Source: Dasypus novemcinctus
Taxonomy: Eukaryota; Chordata; Mammalia; Cingulata; Dasypodidae
Direction: 5' to 3'
Length of the DNA stretch: 64,000 nt
Assembly (NCBI RefSeq): GCF_030445035.2
Contig: NC_080696.1
Location: forward strand, 24,937,661 to 25,001,660
The notes beneath the pieces were generated by a model that saw only the letters and a list, made by a program, of their open reading frames with translations, searched no databases and was not told the DNA's origin. This document shows, in pieces, positions 11,788-24,169 of the stretch (position 1 is the first letter of the stretch; each line of letters starts with the position of its first letter). The position numbers and the translations under genes were made by a program.

Positions 11788-12214
11788 GGAAATGGATTTG
11801 GCTCAATTGGATAGAGTGTCCACCTACCACATGGGGGGTCCAGGGTTCAAACCCAGGGTCTCCTGACCCATATGATGAGCTGACCCATGTGCAGTGCTGA
11901 TGCGCACAAGGAGTGCCGTGCTACGCAGGGGTGTCCCCTGCATAGGGGAGCCCCATGTGCAAGGAGTGCGCCCATAAGGAGAGCTGCCTAGCACAAAAAA
12001 AATGCAGCCTGCCCAGGAATGGCACCACACACATGGAGAGCTGATGCAGCAAGATGACGCAACAAAACGTGACACAGATTCTGGATGCCACTGACAGGAA
12101 TACAAGTGGACACAGAAGAACACACAGCAAATGGACACAGAGCAGACAACTTGGGGGGGGGGGGGAAGGGAGAGAAATAAATAAATAAAAAATAAATCTT
12201 AAAAAAAAAAATTT
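11788..12214 (+). repeat. DAS-type SINE, long form
   Basis: A head with GGTTCAAACCC near 11841, a body as in 561-974, a G run at 12153-12163, and a tail of AAATAAATAAATAAAAAATA plus A(n). TTGAATAG at 11780-11787 and 12215-12222 is the TSD. It splits L1-A ORF2 only 11 bp after the end of the preceding pseudogene's TSD. Confidence 0.9.
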
Positions 12215-12800
12215 TTGAATAGACATTTGTCCAAAGAAGAAATGCAACTGGTAAAAATCATGAAAAAACATTCAGCATCACTAGTGATTAGGGAAATGCA
12301 AGCCAAAATTGCAATGAGATATCATTTCACACCTATCAGAATGGCGATTATTACAAAAGACACAAAGCAACAAGTGTTGGAGAAGGTGTGGAGACATAGG
12401 AATTATTATTCACTGTTGATGGGAATGTAGAATGGTATAGCCACTGTGGAGGACTGTTTGGCAGTTCCTAAGGAAGTTGAATATAAACTTGCCATGTGAC
12501 CTGGGAATACCATTATTAGGTATATAACCAGAAGTACCAAGAGCAGTGACACGAACAGACATCTGCATGTTGAAGTTCATAGTGATGTTATGCATAATTG
12601 CCAAAAGGTGGAAACAACCCAGGTGTCCATCAACTGATGAATGGATAAACAAAACCTTGGTATATACACATGATGGAATATTATGCAGCTGTAAGAAGGA
12701 ATGTAGTCATGAAGCATATGACAACATGGATGAATGTGAAGGACAGTATGCTGAGTGAAACAAGCAAGACACAAAGGAGAAATACTGTATAATTGTGCTA
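12215..12800 (+). pseudogene. L1-A ORF2 remnant, C-terminal part
   Basis: The sequence covers the C-terminal Cys-rich region and the end of ORF2: [14 protein letters not shown] codons near 12240, MRYHFTPIRMA at about 12317-12350, a Trp-Arg region, and [10 protein letters not shown] near 12628-12660. ORF2 ends near 12800 and the L1-A 3'UTR follows. Several frameshifts are present. Confidence 0.8.
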
Positions 12801-13166
12801 TTATGAAAAATATATTGTGTAAATTCATAGAATTAATAATTAGAATATAGGTCACCAGAAAATAGAATGAGGTTAGAGAATGGAAAGCTGAGTGTTAATC
12901 TGTGTTGAATTGGTTAAAAAGCTTGTTCATTAATCTTTGGAAATGAATAGAAGTGGTGAAAGCACATCACAGTGTTTGTAACTAGCAGTGCTATTAAAAG
13001 GATATGACAGTGGTTGAAAGGGAAAGTCTAATGTCATATATTACTAGAAAGAAAGCTAAAAAATGTAACGTGGGGCTGTATAGCGTAGTGAAATGTTATG
13101 TAAAATAGGAATATGAGTAATATTGAATATGTAAATCTGGTTTTCTTTGGAAGTGACAAATATATC
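12801..13166 (+). repeat. L1-A 3'UTR, first part
   Basis: AT-rich L1 3'UTR, ending in AAGTGACAAATATATC at the provirus edge. The expected continuation (ACTAATGTAAGATGTTAA-like) appears at 39761-39782, beyond the provirus. Confidence 0.7.
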
Positions 13167-13601
13167 TGTATTAGTCAGGGTTCTTTTGGGAGACAGAATC
13201 AACAGTAGATATCTGTAAATAGTATGAGATTTATAAGATTCTCTTACATGACTGTGGGGATGAAGAAGTCCAGGTTCCACAGCAAAGCTGCAAACCAGGG
13301 GTTCTGATGAAAGGCCACTGAATATCCTGGATGAGTTTCTGGGAGATGTTGGCTGTCCAAAAATGAGCTGGGAAATTCTCTCTGAATGCTGAAATCACTT
13401 CTTCTTTTGATTGGATGAAGTGTCAGTCATTGCTGACAGCAATTTCCGTGGTCAATGTAGATGTAATCAGCCATCTATGCGGTAAACTCACTGATGACTA
13501 AAGCCCATAATTGTTCTTTTTTACAATTAGCCCAGTGATTGCTTGACCAAACTACTGGGCAAATTACCTGGCAGAATTTACACATTAGCCTAACCATCAC
13601 A
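13167..13601 (-). repeat. 3' LTR of the ERVL-type provirus
   Basis: On the minus strand it starts TGTGATGGTTAG and ends CTAATACA. It is a close relative of 39308-39755; both contain TTCTTTTGGGA near the end and the GCTGATTACATCTAC stretch. The adjacent minus-strand sequence AGAAGGGG (within 13602-13615) is a plausible polypurine tract, marking this as the 3' LTR. Confidence 0.85.
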
Positions 13602-14274
13602 GTTCACCCCTTCTCAACTTGGCAACCATACACATTACCTTAAACCATACTTAGTCTCTAAATAATACCAATAATAGACATGCATATATATATTTCCACC
13701 TAACAATGTTCAACTCTCCTGCATACAACCAGAAATGCATTAATTTCTTACAGAATAAGGTGCAAGTCCTTGGGTAATATTCACTCTTAAACTTGACATC
13801 CTTAAATCTTATGACATGAAACTAATACAACTTGTCATATGATAAGGGAAAAAGGGGAAGAAAACAAATTTTTTTTGTGTACATATACAGTCATATTTAT
13901 AATGAGACAAGGAAGAAAGATTCATGACTATTCCTCATTTCTGTAAATGGTCATGGGGTTGAAATTCATATTTATCACTACCTTCTTCCACTATCCATTC
14001 CATGTTCCCTTTACCCTCAGCAAGCACTTCAGTGGCTGTAGTACTTTGCCTGGTGGGGTGACCCAAACTTTCATTCCTGAAGTTTCTGGGCCATTGTTGG
14101 TCCTGCTTGGATTGGGTTGTTGCAATTTTCAATTGACTTTAACCACAGGGCATGGGAGTAGTAGGAGACTCCCCAAGAATCTCCTGTATTCCAGGCAAAC
14201 TCTTCTTTACCCTCATTATGTCGATACAGTCCTATTTCCCCTTGATAGGATCAATTAATCCCAGGCAGTACAGT
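13602..14274 (-). pseudogene. ERVL internal sequence next to the 3' LTR
   Basis: Retroviral internal sequence downstream of integrase on the minus strand. A short open stretch at 13935-14132 (ending in FQPHDHLQK) is all that is open. I cannot tell a dUTPase or env domain. It joins the other internal half at the L1-B insertion site (14275-14289 and 34225-34239). Confidence 0.65.
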
Positions 14275-14289
14275 AATTCCCTTCTTTAC

Positions 14290-17259
14290 TTTTATTTTTT
14301 TTATTAAATTGTCTTTTTTATAAGGTACATAGATAAAAAAAAATTGTTACATTAAAAAATTTAAGAGGTTCCCACATATCCCACACCCCATACCCCCACT
14401 CCTCCCACATCACCAACCTCTTCCATCATTGTGGGACATCATTGCATTTGGTGAATACATTTTGGAGCACTGCTGCACTGCATGGATAATAGTTTACATT
14501 GTAGTTTACACTCTCCCCCAGTCCAGACAGTAGGCCATGGCAGAACATACAATGTCCAGCATCTGTCCCTGCAGTACAACCCAGGACAACTCTAAGTCCT
14601 GAAAATGCCCCCACACCATATCTCTTCTTCCCTCTCCCTACCCTCAGCAGCAACCGTGGCCACTTTCTCCACATCAATGCTACAATTTCTTCCATTACTA
14701 ATCACAAGTTCCGTGGTAGAATATCAGTAAGTCCATGGTAATCCATACTCTATTCCTCCATCTTGTAGACTCTGGGATGGTGATGTCCACTCCACCTCTA
14801 TATAGAGAGGGGGCTTAGATTTCACATGGATGATGGATGCAATTCTCCTGCTTGCAGTTGTAGGCACTCATCTCCCTGGTGAGGTTGTTGATCTTAACCT
14901 TCCTGTTAGCTGGCCGAGGTAAGTCCAATAATCCAGAGGGTAGGAGTTGCAAGTCTGCTGAGGCTCAGGGCCTGACTGTCACATGGACAGTTCAGAGATT
15001 CAGGTCTCCTGTGTATACACCAACCCCAGCACCAAGCACAGGTCCAGTAAAAGTGACAGAAGAGGGATGTGTAGAAAGGCCACATCTAAGTCCAACTCCA
15101 TCACACTCAGGAACAAAAACTCCAAAGTAGGGCCAACTGACATGGCACTGAACTTCAGAGCCATCTGCCATGACCATAGAACTTGTGGGTCTCTGAAGCC
15201 CTCAGGAGAACCAGTACGTGGGCTTGTATCTACTTTGGCTGTCTCTGGGACCCTGCTAAGGTATGCATAAGCATGACCCCTCTGATGACCTCCTGACTCT
15301 TTTTTAAAGACTCATAGCCCTATATACTCATTTGTCTTTACCATTTCTCCCTTTTATTCTAGGTCTTTTTCTAGTTGCATCACCAGTTAGTGATTCGTAG
15401 AAATCCCTCAGTGCCAGGAAAGCTCATCCCCAGGAGTCATGTCCCATGGTGGAGGGAAGGTAATGCATTTACATGCTGAGTTTGGCTTAGAGAGTGGCCA
15501 CATTTGAGCAACTTGGAGGCTTTTAGGACATAACTCTTAGGCACCCTGCAGCTCTAAGCCTAGTTCAAACTTCAGGCACACAGGCTCATAAGCATAGTTA
15601 TCAGTGTCAAGGGCTCATCATTGGACCATTCTTCTTTACTGGTCTTTGCTGTTACACTTGGGGGATTGTTGCTGTTCCATTGAGGAATATGACAGAGCTC
15701 CCCTGGCTAGGAACTCAGCCCTCCCTCAGTTGTCATTTGTAACTAACAACTATGAAAATAACCATCATATATCTGAACTTTTTTACGTATCCTATATACA
15801 TACCCTGGAGAAATCCCTCCCAACCATGTGTCCCCCATCAATAACACCCCACACTAGTGTTTCTCCTCTGCCATAGTTGAACCCCTCTGTGGTCCAAAAC
15901 TTCTTCAAAAGTGAAGCCTAATATATTGCCAAATTCAATTAATAGGAAAATGAAGTAGTAGTGGTACATTGAAAGATTAGAAATAGAACACATACTAATT
16001 TAGAAAAACTAAAATAAAGTAAAAATAAATTGGGGTATTAAAAATGAAAAATATCTTAAAACTTTGTTTTTGATGTTTTGCCTTTCATCATTGTAATAGT
16101 TGTTGTACACCTATTGCATCTAACTGTATGTACAGTTGCAAGGCAATTTCATTTTTTCCTCAGTGTCTATATCCTTTCTTTTTTATTCTATTTTAAAATT
16201 TTATCTTCAAAAAAATTTTAGACCACAATAAATTCACATATACAATACAGGGGACTCCCATATAACCAACATCAAACCCTTTTCTCCCTTCCCCAGCAAT
16301 GATCTTTTTACATGTTCATGCTATATTTGCTGCAGCTGATGTACAGATATTGAAACATAGCTATCAAACATGGCTCCATTTTCGTTTACATTATGGTTTA
16401 TATTTTAGACTGTACAATTTCCTAAATTTTTAGTTACCTTATGTTTTACATTATGGTTTATATTTTAGGCTACATACATTTTTGGTGTAATTTAACATGT
16501 CCTATATCCATCATTGCATGATCTTATGGAACACTTCCATTGCCCCCCAGTTACCCTGCTTCTATCCTGCTCCTCTCTCCCCCTCCCCTCAAGGCCTGCA
16601 GTGACAATCAATCTTCACTACTTGAAGGGCCAGAAACACAGATACTTGCAATAATGCTGAGAGCTTGACATACTAGGCTGTCCTCCCCCATTGGGAACCA
16701 CTAATTCTTTTGAAAGACACAATTCCCTCTATTTCAGAACATCAGGCTTCCCCAGGATGTGAGTACACCTTCACACTCATTGTATGGGTCTCCAGCCATT
16801 GACATATTACACTATGACAAGATGAGCACTCACACACTCTTTAGAAGCCTGCCCCTGTGCCAGATGCCCCCCCTTAAGCATCGTCAACTGGTAATCCTTC
16901 CTTATAATATTTCCTAAAGAATTTTCTCAACATTATAGTTTCAACCACATACCCGACAATCTCCCATGTTCAACTGTTCTCGCCAGCCTTTGCCCAATTC
17001 CTTGGGCCATCTGACCCATCCTCTGAACCCTAGCCCTCTCAATCCTGCAAAGCCCCACCCATAGGTATCCTTATGCCCCCATTTTATTCCTTCCCTGTGC
17101 AAATACTTACCTCCACTTTATCATAGACTTCACCAATCTAGGTATGAGCGCACAACGTTCCTCTCTGCCCCTCCCCGCCCATTTCCTCTAAGCCTATCAT
17201 ACAGTCTCTAGTTTTCTGAGATAGGTTGGTTTGCTTATTTCATATCAGAGAGGTCAGTA
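14290..17259 (-). repeat. L1-B 3'UTR (about 3.0 kb)
   Basis: This stretch follows the ORF2 stop and contains the same blocks as the L1-C and L1-D 3'UTRs, such as the CACATGGATGATGGATGCAA block near 14830 and the GATGTACAGATATTGAAACA block near 16340. It is about four times longer than the L1-A 3'UTR. The G-rich tract near the 3' end is weaker here than in L1-C. Small frames in it are not conserved proteins. Confidence 0.85.
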
Positions 17260-20200
17260 TTATTTGTCCTTCAATGCCTGGCTTGCTTCACTCAACATAA
17301 GGTCCTCAAGATTCATCTGTGTTATCCCATAGGTTTTTACTGTATTCCTTCTTATAGCTGAGTAGTATTTCATTGTATGTATACACCACATTTTGTTTAT
17401 CCATTTGTCTGTTGATGGGCATTTGGACTGATTCCAAATTTTGGCAATCATGAATAATGTCACTATGAACATTGGTGTGCATATATCAGTTTGTGTAATT
17501 GTTTACAGTTCTTCTGAGTATATTACCCAGCAGTGGAATTGCTGAGTCATATGGCAAATCTATAGCTAGTTTTTTGAGAAACCACCCAACTGTTCTCCAG
17601 AAAGGTTGGATCCTTCTGCATTCCCACCAGCAGTGGATGAGTGTTCCCATTCCTCCACATCCTCTCCAACACTTGCAGTCTTCTGTTTTTTTTATACCCA
17701 TCAGTTTTATAGTAGTAGGGTGGTATCTCACTGTAGTTTCACTGATAGCTAGTGATTTCAAGCATCTTTTTATGTACTTTTTAGTCATTTGTATTTCTTC
17801 TTTGGAGAAGCATCTGTTCAAATCTCTTGCCCATTTTTAAAATGCATTGTCTTTTTATTTTCAAGATATAGGAGTTCTTTATATATGCAGGATAATAGTC
17901 TCCTATAGATGTATGGTTATCAAATATTTTCTCCCATTGAGTAGGCTCTCTTTTCACTTTCTTGACAAACTCCTTTGAGGTGCAAAAGGCTTTAATTTTG
18001 AGGCGGTCTCATTTAACTATTTGTTCTTTTGCTGCTCGTATTTTGGGTGTGACGTTCATGAAGCCATTTACTATTACAAGTTCCTGTAGATGCTTCCCTT
18101 CATTATTTTCCAAGGTCTTTATGGCCTTGCTTCTTATATTTAGGTCTTTGATCCATCTTGAGTTGATTTTTGTATAAGGTGTGAGATAATCCTCTTTTAT
18201 TCTTTTGCATATGGATATCCAATTCTCCAGGCACCATTTGTTGAAGGGGCCATTCTCTCCCAGTTGAGTGGGTTTGGTGGCCTTGTCAAATATCAGATTA
18301 CTGTATATATGAGGATCTATATCCAAACTCTCATTTTGCTTCCATTTGTCAGTGTGTCTAACCTTGTGCCAATATCATGCTGTTTTCACTACTGTGACTT
18401 TGAAGTATGATTTGAAGTCAGGTAGTGTGATTCCTCCAATTTCATTTTTCTTTTTCAGTATGTCTTTGGCTATTTGCGGCTTCTTTCCTTTCTGAATAAA
18501 TTTCATAATTAGTTTTTCTAGCTCATTAAAAAATGCTGTGTTGATTTTTATTGGGATTGCATTGAATCTGTAGACCAGTTTTGGTAGGATAGACATCTTA
18601 ATGATATTTAGTCTTCTTATCCATGAACAGGAAAGATTCTTCCATTTATTTAAGTCTTCTTGGATTTCCTTGAACAGTTCCTTGTGTAGCTTTCTGTGTC
18701 TTTTACATCTTTGGTTAAATTAATTCCTAGGTATTTGATTTTTTAAATTTACTATTGTAAATGGTATTTGTTTCTTGATTTCCTCCTCAGATTGCTCATT
18801 ATTGGTGTATAGAAATGCTACCGTTTTTTGCTCATGGATCTCATAGCCCATGCCTTTACTGAACTTATTTATAAATTGTAGAAGCTTTGTTGTAGTCTTC
18901 TCCAGACTTTCTATGCATAGGATCATGTTGTCTACAAATATACTTCTTCCTTTCCAGTTTGGATGCCTTCTATATCTGTTTCTTGCCACAGTGCTTGAGC
19001 AAGTACTTCTAACACAATGTTAAATAGAAGGGGTGATACTGGGCATCCTTGTTTGTTCCTGATCTTAGAGGGAAAGATTTTAGAATTTCACTATTGTAAA
19101 TGATATTAGCCATGCATTTTTCATATATACCCTCTATTGTTTTCAGAAAGTTTCCTTCTATTCCTATCTTTTGCTAGTGTTTTTATAAAAAAAAGGGTAT
19201 TGTATTTTGTCAAATGCTTTTTCTGTATCTATATATATGGTCATGTGATTTTTTCCTTTCAATTGTTTATGCAATGTATTACATTAATTGATTTTCTTAT
19301 GTTGAACCATCCTTGCATACTAAGAATGAAACCCACTTGGTCATGGTGTATAATTCATTTAATGTACTGTTGAATATGATTAGCAAGTATTTTGTTAGGA
19401 TTTTCACATCTAGTTTCATTAGAGAGATTGGCCTGTAATTTTTCTTTCTTGTGGTCTTTGGTATTAGGGTAAATTTGGCATCATAGAATGAGTTAGGCAA
19501 TGTTCCTTTTATTTTGATTTTTCAGAAGAGTTTAAGCAAGATTGGTGTTAGTTCTTTCTGGAATGTTTGGTAGAATTCACCCTTGAAGCCATCTGGCCCA
19601 GGGCTTTTCTTAGTTGGGAGGTTTTTAATGATTGATTCTATCTCTTTACTTGTGATTGGTTTGTTGAGATCATCAATTTTTTCTTTCATCAATGTAGGCT
19701 GCTTATGTGTTTCTATGAATTTGTCTATTTCCTCTAAATTGTCCTTCTTGTTGGCTTATATTTTTCAAAATATCCTCTTATGATAGTCTTTATTTCTGTG
19801 GGGTCAGTGGTGATATCCCTTCTCATTTCTTATTTTGTGTATTTGCATCTTCTCTCTTTTTTTCTTTGTTAGTCTAAGGGTTTGTCAATTTTATTGATCT
19901 TCTCAAAGAACCAGCTCTTGGTTTTGTTTGTTTTTCCTAGTTTTCTCATATTTTATATTTCATTCAGTTCTTCTCTGATCTTTGTTATTTCTTTCTTTCT
20001 TCTTCCTTTGGGGTTAGTTTGTTGTTGTTTTACTAATTCCTCCAAGTGTGTAGTTAGGTCTTCAATTTTAGCTCTTCTTTTTTGATGTATGTATTTATCG
20101 CTCTGAATTTCCCTGTCAGTACAGTTTTTGCTGCATCCTATAAGTTTTGATATATCGTTTTATCATTTTCCTTAGTTTCAAGGTAGTTATTGATTTTTTT

Positions 20201-21338
20201 CAGATTTCCTCTTTGACCCACTGTTTGTCTAAGAGTGTGTTGCTTAATTTCCCTATCTTGGTGCCAAATCTGGGTCTCTGGCCCTTGCAGATTTCCAGCT
20301 TCATTCCACTGTGGTCAGAGAAATTATTTTGTATGATTTCAATCTTTCTGAATTCATTTGGACTTTCTCTGTGGCCTAGCATGTGGTTTTTGCTGGAGAA
20401 TGATCCATGTGCTCTTGGGAAGAATGTATATCCTCCTGTATTTTGGTGTAATGTTCTCTATATGTCTATTAGGCTCAGGTCCTTTAATATATTGTTCAAT
20501 GTCTTTGTTTCTTTATTGATTCTCTTCTGAGATTTTCTGTCCAACGGTGATAGTGGTGTATTAAAGTCCCCCACTATAATTGTAGAGGCATTTATTCCTT
20601 CACTTAGTTTTTCTAGTGTTTGCCTTATGTATTTGGAGGCACCCTTGTTAGGGGCCTAAATGTTTATGATTGTTCTTTCTTCCTTTTTAAATTTTTTTAT
20701 TTTAAAGATTTATTTTTAATTTATTTCTCTCCCCTCCCCCCATTGTCTGCTCTCTGTGTCCATTTGTTGTGTGTTCTTCTGCAACTGCTTCTATCCTTAT
20801 TAGCAGCACCAGGAATCTGTGTTTCTTTTTGTTGCATCATCTTGTTGTGTCAGGTCTCCTTGTGTGTGGCGCCATTCTTGGGCAGGCTGCACTTTTTTTC
20901 ATGGTGGGTGGCTCTCCTTATGGGGTGCACTCCTTGTGTGGGGGGCTCCCCTATGTGGGGGACACCCCTGCATGGCAGGGCACTCCTTGCATGCAACAGC
21001 ACTGCACACGGGCCAGCTCCACATGGGTCAAGGAGGCCCAGGTTTGAACCACGGATCTCCCATGTGAAGGTAGATGCCCTATCCATTGGGCCAAGTCCAC
21101 TTCCCTGTTCTTTCTTCTTGAAAGATTATCCTTTTCACTAATATGTAGTGTCCATCTTTTTTTCTCACAATAGTTTTGCATTTAAAGTCTATTTTGTCCA
21201 ATATTAATATAGGTAATCCTGCCTTTTTTTTGGGTATTGTTTGCTTGTAAGATTGTTTTCCAGCCATTCTCTTTCAATCTCCTTGAATCCCTCAGTCTAA
21301 GTTGTGTTTCTTGTGGACAGCATATAGATGGGTCATAT
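17260..21338 (-). pseudogene. L1-B ORF2 remnant (3' part, up to the L1-C insertion)
   Basis: Minus-strand ORF2 with many breaks. Recognisable open pieces are the C-terminal Cys-rich region (17486-17821, with [12 protein letters not shown]), the region before it (18009-18326 and 18375-18596), the reverse transcriptase (18720-18989) and the endonuclease/linker (20200-20382). The Phe-Ala-Asp-Asp box reads Phe-Val-Asp-Asn at 18927-18938, so the polymerase is dead. The stop comes about five codons earlier than in L1-C. A SINE interrupts at 20683-21105. The first codons of ORF2 lie beyond L1-C, at 30898-30977. Confidence 0.85.
20683..21105 (-). repeat. DAS-type SINE, long form, 12-bp TSD
   Basis: Reverse-orientation element: T-rich tail at 20684-20730, body, then a tRNA-like head with GGTTTGAACC at about 21038-21050. 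TGTTCTTTCTTC at 20671-20682 and 21106-21117 is the TSD. It interrupts L1-B ORF2. Confidence 0.92.
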
Positions 21339-21356
21339 TTCCTTATCCATTCTTTC

Positions 21357-24169
21357 TTTTTTTTTTTTTAATTTTTTTATTTTTTATTGACTTTGTAATA
21401 ATATTACCTTAAAAATATATATGTGAGGTCCCATTCAACCCCATCCCCCCACCCCCCCTCTCCCCCCCCCCAACAACACTCGTTCCCATCATCATGACAC
21501 ATCCATTGGATTTTGTAAGTACATCTTTGGGCACCTCTGCACCTCATATACATTGGTTCACATCATAGCCCATACTCTCCTCCATTCCATCCAGTGGGCC
21601 CTGTGAGGATTTACAATGTCCGTGATTCCCTCTGAAGTACCATCCAGGGCCGCTCCATGTCCCAAAGACGCCTCCACCTCTCATCTCTTCCTGCCTTTCC
21701 CCATACCCTTCGTCCACTATGTCCACTTTTCCCATTCCAATGCCACCTCTTCTATGTGGACATTGGATTGGTTGTGTCCATTGCACCTCTATGTCAAGAG
21801 GAGGGTCAGATTCCACCTGGATGCTGGATGCAATCCTCCCATTTTCAGTTGTAATCACTCTAGGCTCCATGGTGTGGTGGTTGTCCTTCTTCAACTCCAT
21901 CTTAGCTGAGTGTGGTAAGTCCAATAAATCAGATTGTAGGTGCTGGAGTCTGTTGAGGCTCAGGATCTGGCTATCACATTGTCAGTCCAGAGATTCAAAT
22001 CCCCTAAATATATCTTAAACCCCAACATTAACTGCACCTCCAGCACATTGGCATGAAAGTCTTATGAAGGGAGATCCCATCTGAGTCCAGATTCATCACA
22101 CATAAACACCATTTCCAAAGAGGGGCCATCTGCCCTAGTAGTTAACCCCATCGGCCATGACCATAACTCCCGTGGGTCTCTTTAGCCCTCAAAGGAAACC
22201 AATATCTGGGGGTTGTATCTGCTTTATCTGTCTCTCTGACTCTGCTCAGTTGTGCATGAGGGCAAACCTTCTGCCAGCCTCCAGACTCTTTTTTAGAAAC
22301 TCGTAGCCATATAAACTCATTTCTCCTTTCCATTTCCCCCTTACTTTAGGTCAAACAGCATTTTAAAGTCATGGTATTTTATGTAGACATGGATATTCTG
22401 CTGATCCGCATTGAACCTTCCGTATAAGGTCATTTTCCAGTTGCATCATCAGTTGGTAGTTGATAGTGGTCCCTCGTTGCCAGGGAGGCTCATCCCCGGG
22501 TGTCATGTCCCACGCTGGGGGAAGGCATTGCATTTACATGCTGAGTTTGGCTTCGAGACTGGCCACATTTGAGTAACATGAAGGCTGACAGGAGGAAATT
22601 CCCAGGCACAAAGTTGTTCTAGGCCTTGTTCTTATTTTGGGTTTATCAGCTCACAAGCATAGTCATTAGCATCAGGGGCTCACTGTTGAACCCTCACTCC
22701 CTCCCGGTCCCCGCCACTGTACCTGGGAGACTGTCGCTGCTTCCCTAGGGACCACGACAGAGCACCACTGGCCAGGAACCCAGTACCCCCCCTACTGTGG
22801 TTTTTAATTGTTGCCACTATGAGTATATCCAAACATTACCATGCACCCTGGACATATGTTCTGTACAGCTCCCTGTCAGCCATATATCACCTGTCATTGG
22901 TACCCCATACCAGTATCCCTCCATTGCCATTGTTGAAACACTCTGTGATCCAGAACTCCCTGAAATTTGAAGCCCAATATAATTTCATGGTCCCTTACTA
23001 GGGAATGGCATATAGCGATGAGCTTAAAGGATAGATAAAGAACTTGGATAAAGTTAGATAAAGAACTTAGATAAAGAATGTTGACTTGAAAAAATTCCAC
23101 ATCCTATCTTTTTCTTCCCCCCCCCCCCTAATTATTCAGCTTTTCTTCACAGGAGTCCTAGACCACAGCAATGTATATATATAATATACAGCACTCCCAC
23201 ACATCCACCAGAAAACCTTTTCCCTTCCACAGTGATACTCTTACGCCCTATTCATATCATATTTACTTAAAGTGATGTACAGAGTCTGAGACATTAGCTT
23301 TCTAACAAGGTGACATCTGTGCTTACATTGTGGTGCATACTTTAGGATACACAGTTCTTTACATTTTTAGTTATCCTATGTTTTACATTATGGTTTACAT
23401 TATCAGTCTGTCATCTCCTATATGTTATAGTGTAATATTACATGTTTTATATCCATCCTTGTGTACTCTCAAGAAGCTCCTCTCTTACCCCCCATTTACT
23501 TTGGTTCCACACATTTAACGTCCATTTTCCCTTCCACCTTGGTGCCCTCAGTGATAGCCAACCTCCGTTTCCTGAGGAGCCACTTCCAGAGATAGATGGA
23601 ATAGTGTTCAGGGCCTAACTTGCTCAACTGCCCCAATGCCCTGGGAGCCACCCTTTCTCTCGAGGGATACAGTTCCCTCTATTGGATGGCATTAGTCCTC
23701 CCCAGGATGTGGGTCCACCCCCACTCTCACTACTTGGGTTTCTACCCCATGGTGTCACCCACTCTGGCAGAATGAGCATTTAGACATTCTCCAGGAGTCC
23801 GTCCTGCATCAGACCCTCCCCTCCGAGCATTCTAAACAGGTAACCCTCTTTATTATATTTTGATATGATTTTCTCGGCATTTTACTCTCCACCAACACCT
23901 GACCCTCTCCTGGTTCGTATGCTACCCCTCCCTCCCCCCACTTTTGGGCAACGTTACCCATCCGTCCCTCCCCAGCCACCCTCAAACCCGCAAAGCCCCA
24001 AGCAAAGGCAACCCCTTGCCCCCCTTTTATCTCTTCTTTGTGTTCATACTTACCACCATCTCATCTTAAATTCGACCCCTGCAGACATCGGCTCATATCC
24101 TTCCTCCACCCTCCGATTTCCTGTAAGCCTATCGTTCAGTCTCTTGCTATCTAGGGCAGCTTGTTTATT
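21357..24169 (-). repeat. L1-C 3'UTR (2.8 kb) with G-rich tract
   Basis: On the minus strand this follows the ORF2 TGA. Separate 5'-truncated insertions of the same subfamily are at 44335-45990 and 48292-49363, and several 100-300 bp runs appear identical by eye. Near the 3' end (21436-21471) is a strand-biased run of G on the minus strand, followed by AATAAAAAAT-like sequence before the tail. Confidence 0.9.
21436..21471 (-). other. G-rich (quadruplex-capable) tract in the L1-C 3'UTR
   Basis: The minus strand carries four or more runs of three or more G within 36 bp, about 70-100 bp before the 3' end. G-rich 3'UTR tracts are a known feature of mammalian L1s. Equivalent tracts are at 33950-33985 (plus strand), 44418-44452 and 48448-48480 (minus strand). 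Confidence 0.75.
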
